Shown in pieces: positions 8,747-16,874 of a stretch of 64,000 bases of DNA (the first letter of the stretch is position 1; every line of letters begins with the position of its first letter). Origin of the DNA: Prevotella sp. AGR2160 (GTDB lineage Bacteria; Bacteroidota; Bacteroidia; Bacteroidales; Bacteroidaceae); the NCBI RefSeq assembly GCF_000424185.1, contig NZ_AUJK01000009.1, forward strand, positions 1-64,000, read 5' to 3'. Under the pieces are notes generated by a model, which was not told where the DNA came from, made no database searches, and saw nothing but the letters and a program-made list of their open reading frames with translations. The position numbers and the translations under genes are program-made.

Positions 8747-9214
8747 CTATTGTCTGATACCGATGGAGCGCAGCCAGGCAGCTACGTCAAAACTCGGACA
8801 TGCCTTCCCGGGATTCAGTTCATGGTGTCCCACGATCTTTACCTGGGGGAAACGCTCATGGAAGTCTCTCACATAGCGTTTCAGAGCTTCCTTCTGAGCC
8901 TCCGTACGTGTATCCTTCGGCTTCATATGCTTGTCACATCCGCCTACATACACGATATGACGGCTGACGCTGTTATAACCGGCGGCACCATTGGTCACCT
9001 CCCACGGATCCACGTTCGCGTCCTCGTTGTTGTCAACCATGCGCTCCACACGGCCGTCAAGATGGATCATGTCCGTATAACCCACCTGCTTCCAGCCGCG
9101 ACCTGATGGAGGTGGGGAGGTATGCCACCGACGTATCTCAGAGCTGCTTACTTCCCTGCCTTCAGGCGTTGCCGTGCAGTGGATAACGAGATATTTCATT
9201 GGCTTTCCCATCAT
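8747..9214 (-). CDS. Endolysin, N-acetylmuramoyl-L-alanine amidase
   Basis: 155 residues of the Amidase_2 (zinc amidase, T7 lysozyme-like) fold. It cleaves the bond between N-acetylmuramic acid and the stem peptide to free progeny phage. MKYLVIHCTATPEG carries the first zinc His, GYTDMIHLDG the substrate-side region, and KIVGHHELNPGKACPSFD the second His and the Cys ligand. The length suits a single-domain enzyme with no wall-binding module and no signal peptide, so it needs a holin for export. Its ATG overlaps the stop of the capsid gene (ATGA), so the two are translationally coupled. Confidence 0.92.
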   Translation of the reverse strand: MMGKPMKYLVIHCTATPEGREVSSSEIRRWHTSPPPSGRGWKQVGYTDMIHLDGRVERMVDNNEDANVDPWEVTNGAAGYNSVSRHIVYVGGCDKHMKPKDTRTEAQKEALKRYVRDFHERFPQVKIVGHHELNPGKACPSFDVAAWLRSIGIRQ

Positions 9215-10272
9215 ACTGTCTCCTTATATCCGCTTCTCATCACAACTCCTGCGTCTTCCTTTTTGGGCATGCAGATGAAGTAGTGGCGGAAGTTGATCAG
9301 GTTACGCTGATACTCCGGGTCGGTCTCGGCCAAACGGTAATACATCTTGGTAGAACCCGTTGCCTTGAAAACACGAGGAGTGTAGAATGCAAAGGAACAG
9401 TTGAACTCGCCCTTGCTGGCGGCGGTGCCAAGATCCTTCTTCACTCCGGCTGCCGTATACAGAGGAGTATTGACAAACTCGTAAATATCGAAGCCGTACA
9501 GTGAGCCTACCTTGCCGGTGTTGCGGTCAATGTTGTACTGCTCGCGGAAGTTCTGGCTTGCAAGCAGCAGATCGTTCGCATGGTCCGGGCATAGCACCAG
9601 GCGGCGGTTCACAGCCGGTACCTTCAGCTTATCAAGAGAACGCTTCATCTCCACGAGATCCTCCGGTCTCAGGCGCAGACGGCCTGTTTCTGAGTCACGC
9701 TCGCCGGTGGTGGTCAGTACTGGCGTGGTCTTGGAGTCCTGCTTAGCGCAAAGGGAGTGCGCTGCCTTGGCAAACTTCGAATCGTTGATGGCGTTGGCAT
9801 GGCTCTCTTTCACACGGGCCATCTTATCATAGCTCAGCGCAAAAAGCTCGTCATCCGTAATGGGTGTCGGTTTGCTCTGGAACTTGTCAAGACTGATGGT
9901 CAGGTCCTTGTCGTCAAGCGCCTGGAGGGGGATGGGATAGGTAGTATTGTTCACCAATACGTCAGGGTCAACGCCCACCTCTACCAGATGGATCACGTCA
10001 TTGTCCACAATGCTGCTTTGGTCGGGCACTCCGTCCAGCCAGCTGCCTTCCAGACCACTGCGCAGAGCTTTCACGAGCTCGCCGGTCCATACTTCCTTCA
10101 GCACGCCGGCGTTCAGTGCCTCCTTGGGCATGAAGCCACCGGCAAGCAGGGCAATCACATTGGCGCCCACAGCTCCCATGATGGGAGAAAAACCGAGCAC
10201 TAAGGCGGCCGTCACGCCCATCAGGCTGTTGAACAATACGGCCATGAGGCTCTTCGTCATTTCTTTTCTCAT
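9211..10272 (-). CDS. Major capsid protein, Mu-like
   Basis: 353 residues, encoded immediately after the protease/scaffold gene. RSGLEGSWLDGVPDQSSIVDND and the phrase VGVDPDVLVNNTTYPIPLQ are features of major capsid proteins in Bacteroidetes Mu-like phages, which keep the HK97 fold. The N-terminal 50 residues are unusually hydrophobic (LGFSPIMGAVGANVIALLAGG), so part may be removed by the protease during maturation. MRKEMTKS has a second possible start at codon 5. The family is identified from pattern and context. Confidence 0.8.
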   Translation of the reverse strand: MRKEMTKSLMAVLFNSLMGVTAALVLGFSPIMGAVGANVIALLAGGFMPKEALNAGVLKEVWTGELVKALRSGLEGSWLDGVPDQSSIVDNDVIHLVEVGVDPDVLVNNTTYPIPLQALDDKDLTISLDKFQSKPTPITDDELFALSYDKMARVKESHANAINDSKFAKAAHSLCAKQDSKTTPVLTTTGERDSETGRLRLRPEDLVEMKRSLDKLKVPAVNRRLVLCPDHANDLLLASQNFREQYNIDRNTGKVGSLYGFDIYEFVNTPLYTAAGVKKDLGTAASKGEFNCSFAFYTPRVFKATGSTKMYYRLAETDPEYQRNLINFRHYFICMPKKEDAGVVMRSGYKETV

Positions 10273-10302
10273 TCTTTTGTCGTTTTTATTGGGTTATTCG
10301 TT

Positions 10303-10761
10303 CTATTCCTCCGGCAGTTCCATGCCGTATTCGGCCTTGTAAAGGCGGGCATATTCCTCGCGGTGGTTGTCCCGAAGCTCCAGCATCTGAGACGCAGGGA
10401 CCTCACTCAGTTTCTTGTAGGCAGCATAGCCCTGCTGCGAAGGGGCGCCGCCCTGATGGCCGACAATGGCCGACAGCTTAACCTTCGGTGTCATCGCCTT
10501 AAGTGTCTTGTCGAGATCCTCGGCTCCGATCTTCTTGCCAAGGCTAATAAACTGTTCCTTACTTTCCGCGCCTAAGCGGTGGTCGGCGATGGCACCTTCC
10601 ACAAGGCCGGTAATCTGAGACAGCTCCAGGGCTGCCTTCTCTTGCTGCAGATGCTCGTTCTCTGTCTTTGCCGACTGGAGCTCTTTCAGCTTCAGGGTGA
10701 TCATCTCATCCGTTGCCGTCTCCGGAAGCCCTAACTGAAGGGCAATGGCTTTCTGTTCCAT
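10303..10761 (-). CDS. Nested in-frame scaffold protein (internal start)
   Basis: An in-frame ATG at 10,761 (reading MEQKAIALQLGLPETATDEM) is preceded by an A-rich stretch coding NKNNNNKKNEN, which looks like the A-rich ribosome entry site used in Bacteroidetes rather than a protein domain. This gives a 152-residue helical scaffold identical to the C-terminal part of the protease gene. Mu gene Z and lambda Nu3 are made in the same way. Inferred; no protein evidence. Confidence 0.55.
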   Translation of the reverse strand: MEQKAIALQLGLPETATDEMITLKLKELQSAKTENEHLQQEKAALELSQITGLVEGAIADHRLGAESKEQFISLGKKIGAEDLDKTLKAMTPKVKLSAIVGHQGGAPSQQGYAAYKKLSEVPASQMLELRDNHREEYARLYKAEYGMELPEE

Positions 10762-11253
10762 GTTCTCGTTCTTTTTGTTGTTATTGTTTTTATTGAGCAG
10801 GGGCAGAGGGCAATAGCCGTCTGTGCCCAGATTGATCTTCTTTCCTTCATAGTGCAGCACAAGGGCGTCGTCATTGGCACCGATGTCTGCCACGCTGACC
10901 TCACGCAGGATGCTTTTCGTTATCGTCGGACGCGTCTGGCCCTCCACGAGCAGCTCTTTCTTGTCGCTCGTTCCCACCACGTCAAGACCCGCGCTTACCA
11001 TCCGCAGACTGCCAAACTCAAACTGTTTCTTGCAGCGGGAGCTCAGCTCGCTCGCGTCGTCAAACATGAGCTCGCCCGTCACCTCGCCGTTCTCTGCCTT
11101 CACGTTTTTCACGTAGCCGATCACGTTGCCGCGTTCGTGCATATAAAGCAGTACGGGGTTACGCGCATACTGGCTGATGTCCATACCGTCCGTAAGCACC
11201 CGGGTGCCGTAGCTGTTCAGACGGTCATTGCTGATTCTTACTCTTTTTCCCAT
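10303..11253 (-). CDS. Prohead protease with C-terminal scaffold
   Basis: 316 residues. Residues 1-140 resemble the phage protease fold found with Mu-like capsids (DISQYARNPVLLYMHERGNVIG, then RMVSAGLDVVG and ILREVSVADIGANDDALVL); the His in LYMHERG and Ser in LRMVSAGL are plausible catalytic residues. Residues 165-290 are helical and charged, as expected of a scaffold that assists capsid assembly and is then digested. An internal ATG at 10,761 allows a separate scaffold product. The gene lies directly upstream of the capsid gene and starts the late minus-strand operon, facing a large palindrome at its promoter. Confidence 0.8.
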   Translation of the reverse strand: MGKRVRISNDRLNSYGTRVLTDGMDISQYARNPVLLYMHERGNVIGYVKNVKAENGEVTGELMFDDASELSSRCKKQFEFGSLRMVSAGLDVVGTSDKKELLVEGQTRPTITKSILREVSVADIGANDDALVLHYEGKKINLGTDGYCPLPLLNKNNNNKKNENMEQKAIALQLGLPETATDEMITLKLKELQSAKTENEHLQQEKAALELSQITGLVEGAIADHRLGAESKEQFISLGKKIGAEDLDKTLKAMTPKVKLSAIVGHQGGAPSQQGYAAYKKLSEVPASQMLELRDNHREEYARLYKAEYGMELPEE

Positions 11254-11308
11254 TGTCGTCGTTGATGTGATTTCGGCTGCAATATTACAGGTTTATTCGC
11301 TGACCTCC

Positions 11309-11360
11309 AAAAAAGTGTGCAATCCTTGCAGACATGTCTGCAACCATTGCACACTTTTTT
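11309..11360. promoter_or_regulatory. 52-bp palindrome between the divergent late operons
   Basis: Outer arms AAAAAAGTGTGCAAT (11,309-11,323) and ATTGCACACTTTTTT (11,346-11,360) pair exactly. The inner 18 bases TTGCAGACATGTCTGCAA (11,326-11,343) are a perfect palindrome; only two CC bases on each side break symmetry. It lies between the starts of the protease (minus) and terminase (plus) genes, so a shared operator for a late activator or repressor is the likely role. A hairpin or attenuator is possible. Confidence 0.6.
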
Positions 11361-11413
11361 TGTAGACCCGACAAAAACTGCCAATTTTGCAACATAATAT
11401 TTATTTTTCATTT

Positions 11414-11878
11414 ATGACAAAAGCAGATACTGAGAAAAAGAAGAGCCTGGCACGCACCCTTTATCTTGCCGGCATGGAACAGGGAGAGATCGCCGAGAAA
11501 GTCGACGTCTCACGAGTCACCATCTCCAAGTGGTGCACCGCTGGCGGATGGAAAGAGGCACGAGCGGCCAAGAACGTCACGAGACCCGAACTCGTCAACA
11601 AGCTCCTTCTTACCATCGATACGTTGATCACGCAGGTCAATGAGTCGGGCGATCCGGATTTGATGGCAGGGTTGGGCGACAAGCTCGCTAAGCTATCTTC
11701 AGTCATCGAGAAGCTTGACAAGAAAGCCAATGTAGTAGACACCATAGAGGTATTCATGGCTTTCTCCAAATGGCTCGAATACCGCTCACAGACCGACCCG
11801 GACGTTACGCCGGAGCTTATGAAGGTCTTCAACAAGTACCAGGATATGTATATCACTGAACAGATGGGAATCAAGTAG
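11414..11878 (+). CDS. Terminase small subunit
   Basis: 154 residues from the ATG at 11,414 (reading MTKADTEKKKSLARTL); an earlier in-frame ATG at 11,387 is possible but lacks a clear site. A helix-turn-helix of the phage terminase type (YLAGMEQGEIAEKVDVSRVTISKWC, residues 17-41) is followed by GGWKEARAAK and a helical oligomerisation part. It would recognise phage DNA and guide the large subunit. The gene is 1 base ahead of the large subunit gene. Confidence 0.85.
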   Translation: MTKADTEKKKSLARTLYLAGMEQGEIAEKVDVSRVTISKWCTAGGWKEARAAKNVTRPELVNKLLLTIDTLITQVNESGDPDLMAGLGDKLAKLSSVIEKLDKKANVVDTIEVFMAFSKWLEYRSQTDPDVTPELMKVFNKYQDMYITEQMGIK

Positions 11879-11879
11879 T

Positions 11880-13439
11880 ATGGCAACAGCAGCAGAAAAG
11901 AAACAGGCGTATGAGCTTTGGCGCGAACGGTGCAAGCAGGTTCAGGCCGTCACGGATGTGGCCTTGCTCAAGCCGGAGTCTAAAGAGGAGAGGGAACGGC
12001 GAAAGAAAAGGCTGCTCTCCAACTATGCTGCATTCTGCGAGTACTACTTCCCGCACTTCCTGCAGCTGCGCGACAAGACTACGGGAGAGGTCTTGCGTAC
12101 CATTCATAATGCGCCCTTCCATAACGATGCCGCACGGAAGGTCAGGAATACGCCAAACCTCAAGGCCGTATTCATGTGGCCGCGTGGACATGCCAAGTCC
12201 ACACATTTCGACATCTTTATGCCGCTATGGCTCATGTTCCAGCCTAAGAGGCTCATCAATTTCATGGTCATTGTCGGCAAGTCGGAGGATTCTGCCAACC
12301 GCCTCCTTGGCGACATCCAGGCTGAGTTGGAATACAACCAGCGTATTATAGCCGACTTCGGTGAGCAGCAGTCCGATGGTGATTGGCAGGGGGGTGAGTT
12401 CAAGACCAAGTCGGGGGTTAAGTTCCTCGCTTGTGGACGCGGACAGTCGCCGCGTGGTCTTCGTGACCGTGAGGCAAGACCGGACTATATCGTTATCGAC
12501 GACCTCGACGATGATGAGCTCTGCCGCAACGAGAAGCGTGTGCACGATCTGACCGACTGGGTCAAGGAAGCGCTCTTCGGCTCGCTTGATGTCGGCCGCG
12601 GACGATTCATCATGGTCGGAAACCTTATCTCAAAGAATTCCGTCCTCTACAATCTCGCCCATACTCGGGGCGTATATCTCTCCAAGATCCAGGCCGTCGA
12701 CAAGGACGGCAATCCTGTATGGAAAGATAAATGGACCAGGGAGGAAGCCAAGGAGTATGCCGATTTTGTCGGCTATAGGGCATGGAACAAGGAGATGATG
12801 CACAACCCCATCGTCGACGGCACCATCTTCCGCGCTGAATGGATCCGGTTCAAGAGGCTGCCGCCTCTACGCAAGTACGATGAGCTCATCTGCTATACCG
12901 ACCCGTCCTTCAAGTCCACCACGGCAAACGACTACAAGGCTTCCAGACTTTGGGGAAAGATCGGGCCAGAACTCCATCTCATAGATTGCTATGTCCGGCA
13001 AGACACGGTCTCGGGAATGGTCAGGTGGCTCTACGATCTTTATGAACGTACATGTGATCAGGCATCCGTGCAGTTCTTCATGGAGGCGAACTTCATGCAG
13101 GACATCATTCTCGACGAATTCGAGGCTGAGGGAAACATCCGTGGATATCAGTTGCCGATCATGCCTGACAAACGGAAGAAACCGGAAAAGATCCAGCGCA
13201 TCGAGGCGGTAAGCCCGCTGTGGGAAAGGGGATTCGTTTTCTACAATGAGAAGCTGAAAGATTCGCCTGATATGCAGGTGGGCATCGAACAAACGCTCGC
13301 CCTGGAGCGTGGCAGCCGGGTACATGATGATGCGCCGGATGCTGATGAGGGAGCTATCTGGATGCTGCAGCGCAACTCAAGGCAGGAGAGCATCCAGCCC
13401 GTAATAGGCAGACGGCCAACCGCCAAAAATTCATGGTAA
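11880..13439 (+). CDS. Terminase large subunit, Mu gp28-like
   Basis: 519 residues; the packaging motor ATPase and nuclease. Walker A is WPRGHAKST (residues 100-108), Walker B is YIVIDDLDDD (203-212) with the acidic pair D207/D208. The nuclease domain begins near residue 335 with CYTDPSFKST, where D341 should bind metal, and a further acidic cluster occurs at DDAPDADEGAIWML near the end. It would cleave host DNA next to the integrated genome for headful packaging, as in Mu. Start at 11,880 is one base after the small subunit stop. Confidence 0.92.
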   Translation: MATAAEKKQAYELWRERCKQVQAVTDVALLKPESKEERERRKKRLLSNYAAFCEYYFPHFLQLRDKTTGEVLRTIHNAPFHNDAARKVRNTPNLKAVFMWPRGHAKSTHFDIFMPLWLMFQPKRLINFMVIVGKSEDSANRLLGDIQAELEYNQRIIADFGEQQSDGDWQGGEFKTKSGVKFLACGRGQSPRGLRDREARPDYIVIDDLDDDELCRNEKRVHDLTDWVKEALFGSLDVGRGRFIMVGNLISKNSVLYNLAHTRGVYLSKIQAVDKDGNPVWKDKWTREEAKEYADFVGYRAWNKEMMHNPIVDGTIFRAEWIRFKRLPPLRKYDELICYTDPSFKSTTANDYKASRLWGKIGPELHLIDCYVRQDTVSGMVRWLYDLYERTCDQASVQFFMEANFMQDIILDEFEAEGNIRGYQLPIMPDKRKKPEKIQRIEAVSPLWERGFVFYNEKLKDSPDMQVGIEQTLALERGSRVHDDAPDADEGAIWMLQRNSRQESIQPVIGRRPTAKNSW

Positions 13440-13463
13440 TTCAATTTCAAAATCGCATAGCTT

Positions 13464-13883
13464 ATGTTTATCACAGATGAAGACTATCGGGTAGTCATTG
13501 GAGACAGCGCCCTGAAGGTCGTTTCGCAGACGTCGGACGAAAACCGGTCTAACGCAGAGGCTGAGGCGCAGGAGGAGATCGCGTCCTATCTGCGGCCTGT
13601 CTACGACTGTAAAAGCATTTTCTCCGCTGAGGGTGCCGCGCGCAACAGGCTTATTGTCATGTATACTTGTGACATCGCACTCTACCACATGGTTTCCGCA
13701 ATGCCGCAGAAGCTTGGGTCGGAAATCCGTAAGGAGAGGTATGAAAGGGCTGTCAAATGGCTCGAAGGCGTACAGGCCGGTAAAATCGTGCCGGATCTTC
13801 CTTTGACCGTCAATGAGGATGGAGAAACAGTTTCTCCGGGAATAATCCTCTCCTCACAGAAACCGTTAAGACATAATTGGTGA
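13464..13883 (+). CDS. Mu Gp36-like head completion protein (DUF1320)
   Basis: 139 residues. The N-terminus MFITDEDYRVVIGDSAL and the helix SNAEAEAQEEIASYLRPVYD, then LIVMYTCDIALYHM, are the pattern of DUF1320, a head-tail connector protein in Mu-like phages. It sits between the large terminase and the portal, the usual place. The C-terminus ends in RHNW. Confidence 0.8.
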   Translation: MFITDEDYRVVIGDSALKVVSQTSDENRSNAEAEAQEEIASYLRPVYDCKSIFSAEGAARNRLIVMYTCDIALYHMVSAMPQKLGSEIRKERYERAVKWLEGVQAGKIVPDLPLTVNEDGETVSPGIILSSQKPLRHNW

Positions 13884-13887
13884 GCAA

Positions 13888-13950
13888 ATGAGAGCAGAGA
13901 CAAAATTCATTTTGGCTATGCCGAGTGCAGCCACCATTCAACAAAGTTAA
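13888..13950 (+). CDS. 20-codon mini-ORF ahead of the portal gene
   Basis: Reads MRAETKFILAMPSAATIQQS and stops 12 bases before the portal ATG. It has no recognisable homology and a weak ribosome site. It could be a leader peptide or nothing; included because it fills the only gap in this operon. Confidence 0.2.
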   Translation: MRAETKFILAMPSAATIQQS

Positions 13951-13962
13951 TTGGTAAGAAAG

Positions 13963-15318
13963 ATGAATATAAAAGGCATTTTCAATAAGATCAGAGGGCA
14001 GCAGGACTATGTGCTGCGTACCCCTTATGGCAATTTCAACCTGGCTAAGGCCAGTAATCCAAAGCAGGTCAAACATGTCATCATTGATCTGCAGCGTACC
14101 ACCGACGCCCTCACGCGCAAGGACATCGCCGACTGGAGAGCGGCTTGGCAGATGGCCATCAATGTTGACAGTCCCAACAGACAGAGACTCTATGACATCT
14201 ATCGGGACACCGAGGTGGACGGTCACCTCTCTGGATGTGTCGCTCAGCGGGAAGGCTTCGTTATGGCGAAATCCTTTAAGCTCGTGGATGCTTCCGGAAA
14301 GGAAGACGAGGATGCTCATCACTATTTCGACCAGGCTTGGTTCAAGCACCTTTGCCGCCTTTGTCTGGACTCCGTTTACTGGGGGCACTCGCTCATAGAA
14401 CTGGGCGATGTCATTCAGGACGGCGACGGATGTCCTTGCTATGCCGATGTGAGGCTCATTCCCAGAAAGCATGTCATTCCTGAATACGGCAGGGTCATCA
14501 CGGATCTTGGACAGGATTGGACGACCGGCATCGACTTTCACGAGGCGCCTTTCGCCGAATGGCTCATCGAGGCGGGACGACCGGATAACCTCGGACTATA
14601 TCTCAAGGCTGCACAGCATACCATTCCTAAGAAAAACATGCTCGCCTTCTGGGACGCTTTCGGCGAGATCTTCGGCATGCCCATAAGGGTGGCTAAGACG
14701 GCCACACGTGATGAGAAGGAGCGTAACCGTATCAATGAGCAGCTGAAAAGCCTCGGATTCGCAGGTACCGCCATTCTCCCTCTCGACACCGAACTGGAGT
14801 TCATCGAGTCCACGAGGGGAGACGCTTACAATGTCTTTAATCAGAGGGCTGACCGTGCCAACTCCGAACTCTCCAAGCTTGTCATCGGCCAGACTATGAC
14901 CATCGAGGATGGCAGCAGCCTCTCTCAGTCACAGACGCACCTGCAGGTCTTCCAGAACCTCATCGAGGAGGATGCCGGTATGCTGCGAGACATCATCAAC
15001 AATCAGCTCATCCCCAGAATGGCAAAGCATGGATTCCCCGTCAAGGGGCTGCGCTTCGACTGGGACGACAGCGTCGACTATACTCCGGAGCAGCAGGTAG
15101 CCTATGAGACGATGATTGCCGACCGCTATGATGTAGATCCCAAATACTTTGCCGAGAAATACTCCATGCCGGTAGGAGAGCGACGCAATAACACCCTCCC
15201 TGCTTTGGAATCCGGAGAGGAAGAGGAGGATGATAATAAGAAGACAAAGACGGAAGAGGATGAAGACAAAAGGAAGACGGGGAAAAAACAAAACAACGCT
15301 CACCCTTTTTTCGACTAA
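13963..15318 (+). CDS. Portal protein, Mu gp29-like (DUF935)
   Basis: 451 residues from the ATG at 13,963, preceded by AAGAAAG; a TTG at 13,951 in frame is less likely. DIADWRAAWQMAINVDSPNRQ, LYDIYRDTEVDGHLSGCVAQRE and the later KSLGFAGTAILPLDTELEFIE are typical of the DUF935 portal family. The portal ring sits at one head vertex and passes DNA. The last 50 residues are rich in Glu, Asp and Lys (acidic tail). The MuF gene follows 14 bases downstream. Confidence 0.9.
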   Translation: MNIKGIFNKIRGQQDYVLRTPYGNFNLAKASNPKQVKHVIIDLQRTTDALTRKDIADWRAAWQMAINVDSPNRQRLYDIYRDTEVDGHLSGCVAQREGFVMAKSFKLVDASGKEDEDAHHYFDQAWFKHLCRLCLDSVYWGHSLIELGDVIQDGDGCPCYADVRLIPRKHVIPEYGRVITDLGQDWTTGIDFHEAPFAEWLIEAGRPDNLGLYLKAAQHTIPKKNMLAFWDAFGEIFGMPIRVAKTATRDEKERNRINEQLKSLGFAGTAILPLDTELEFIESTRGDAYNVFNQRADRANSELSKLVIGQTMTIEDGSSLSQSQTHLQVFQNLIEEDAGMLRDIINNQLIPRMAKHGFPVKGLRFDWDDSVDYTPEQQVAYETMIADRYDVDPKYFAEKYSMPVGERRNNTLPALESGEEEEDDNKKTKTEEDEDKRKTGKKQNNAHPFFD

Positions 15319-15332
15319 GCCCCACCGACTAC

Positions 15333-16631
15333 GTGGGGCTGCACAGCCGATATGAAGAGATCCTCAAGGGGTACTCGCCGCATCTTACGTTGGCAAAGGA
15401 TGCTCAGGACAAAATCCGCGAAAAGCTTTCCAATGCCTTCCATGGCATGATGTCCGCGCTCTTCAAGCAGAAAGGAGCAACTCTCGACATCAATATCCTT
15501 GCCTCCGATGAGGCGCAGCAGTTCATCTCCACACATGCCTCTGTTCTCGACTCTTCGTTTGAGAAAGTCAGGATGAGTGATAAGATGCGGCAGAGGCTCA
15601 CACGCTCCGACTACATCTTCTCGGGCATGAAGACTTTTCATGAACTCAATGAAGCCTTCCCTTCTCTCCTGGATGAGAACGGCAATAGAAAGTCATTCGA
15701 ACAGTTTTATAACGACGTTCAGAAGATAGACAAAACCTACAATCAGAACTATCTCCATGCCGAATATAACTTCGTGCATGCCTCTGCCGAGATGGCTGCC
15801 AAGTGGGATGCTTTTGCTGAAGATGGTGATAGGTATAATCTGCAGTATCGCACGGCAGGTGACAACAAGGTGAGGCCAGAGCACGCTACCCTCAATGGGG
15901 TTACCCTGCCGCAGTCGGATCCTTTCTGGGAAAGCTATTATCCACCCAATGGATGGAACTGCCGTTGTACCGTTGTACAGGTGAGGAAATCTAAATTTCC
16001 TGAAACTCCACGGGAGGAAGCAATGTCTCGTGGAGAGGAAGCACTGCAGAAGGACACAAAGGGCATCTTCCGTTTCAACTCAGGAAAGCAGCAGAAGGCT
16101 GTGCCAGACTACAACCCTTACACTATTAAGCGGTGCCGTGACTGTGACATTGCCCAAGGGAAAGCCAATCTTGCATTTGTGCCTGAAAATGAACTCTGCG
16201 AAGCTTGCAAAATTATTCGGAAAGCCCAAAATGCAAGGAAGAGTAAACAACTCACTACAACTGAATTTAAAGATGTCACGAGTAAAGTAAAGCAATGGAC
16301 AAATAAGAACCTTCCTACAACAACCATACGAGGTGTTGATGCAAAAAAGGATTACATCTTTACTGCAGACAAGCATCATATCGGAATCAGCAAGCGATTT
16401 TTCAATGAGACCGCAGCTAAGAATAAAAGAAATGCCGACATTGTGCATGTCATGAAAATTGCTACAGAATATAGAACTTGGATGAAAAAGGCTATATTTG
16501 TCAGAAGTGAAATTGGTCGACATCATCCATGTACCTTTAATGTCTATAATGTACAATACCAAGGGCAGATCATTGAGTTTAAGACTATGGTCACAATCGA
16601 GGAAAACTTGTATACAATGAGACTCATATAA
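15333..16631 (+). CDS. MuF-type minor head protein with C-terminal nuclease-like toxin domain
   Basis: 432 residues, from a GTG at 15,333. Residues 60-225 are the head morphogenesis domain (Mu gp30-like); the signature RTAGDNKVRPEHATLNGVTLP and YYPPNGWNCRCTVVQV is clear. Residues 262-290 hold a Cys cluster (RCRDCDIA, CEACKII), perhaps a zinc ribbon. From about residue 300 the sequence changes: DYIFTADKHHIGISKRFFNE, IVHVMKIATEYRTWMKKAIF, then a beta-rich end (TFNVYNVQYQGQIIEF, ENLYTMRLI). That shape recalls the barnase/EndoU/RelE-like nucleases (PBECR families) fused to MuF proteins. The DNA there is more A+T rich. A toxin carried in virions or acting on competitors is the inference; the catalytic residues are not certain. 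Confidence 0.75.
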   Translation: MGLHSRYEEILKGYSPHLTLAKDAQDKIREKLSNAFHGMMSALFKQKGATLDINILASDEAQQFISTHASVLDSSFEKVRMSDKMRQRLTRSDYIFSGMKTFHELNEAFPSLLDENGNRKSFEQFYNDVQKIDKTYNQNYLHAEYNFVHASAEMAAKWDAFAEDGDRYNLQYRTAGDNKVRPEHATLNGVTLPQSDPFWESYYPPNGWNCRCTVVQVRKSKFPETPREEAMSRGEEALQKDTKGIFRFNSGKQQKAVPDYNPYTIKRCRDCDIAQGKANLAFVPENELCEACKIIRKAQNARKSKQLTTTEFKDVTSKVKQWTNKNLPTTTIRGVDAKKDYIFTADKHHIGISKRFFNETAAKNKRNADIVHVMKIATEYRTWMKKAIFVRSEIGRHHPCTFNVYNVQYQGQIIEFKTMVTIEENLYTMRLI

Positions 16632-16736
16632 AAAAGAGACAGAGCAGCAACCCGAAGCCTGCGCTCATACGAGCCGACATGTGAGTTGGTACCCTGTCTC
16701 TGAATGTGGGGTCCAAACCTCTTGCGAGGAATGATC
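16632..16736 (-). ncRNA. Candidate small structured RNA in the prophage
   Basis: A complete transcription unit with no ORF. The minus-strand promoter (16,742-16,771) points into it. The RNA has a base stem CAGAGACAGGG with TGCTCTGTCTC (16,635-16,642 with 16,694-16,701), a small hairpin GCTC-GTAT-GAGC, and ends at CTCTGTCTC followed by six T, so the closing stem doubles as an intrinsic terminator. It is convergent with the 3' end of the MuF gene. About 105 nt. No known family was recognised with certainty. Confidence 0.55.
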
Positions 16737-16741
16737 CGTTG

Positions 16742-16771
16742 CAAAGATAATAATTTATTTCAATACACCAA
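16742..16771 (-). promoter_or_regulatory. Consensus promoter for the small RNA
   Basis: On the minus strand: TTG (16,771-16,769), 19 nt, TATCTTTG (16,749-16,742). This is an exact match to the Bacteroidetes primary sigma promoter. Confidence 0.65.
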
Positions 16772-16874
16772 AATAAAATGAAAGATTTTTTTCATTCAAG
16801 GCTTGAAGAGGCTCTAATAATGGCAGCTTTGACACGGAAACAAGGCCAACGAGACCCTTGGCAGGCTTATTCGG

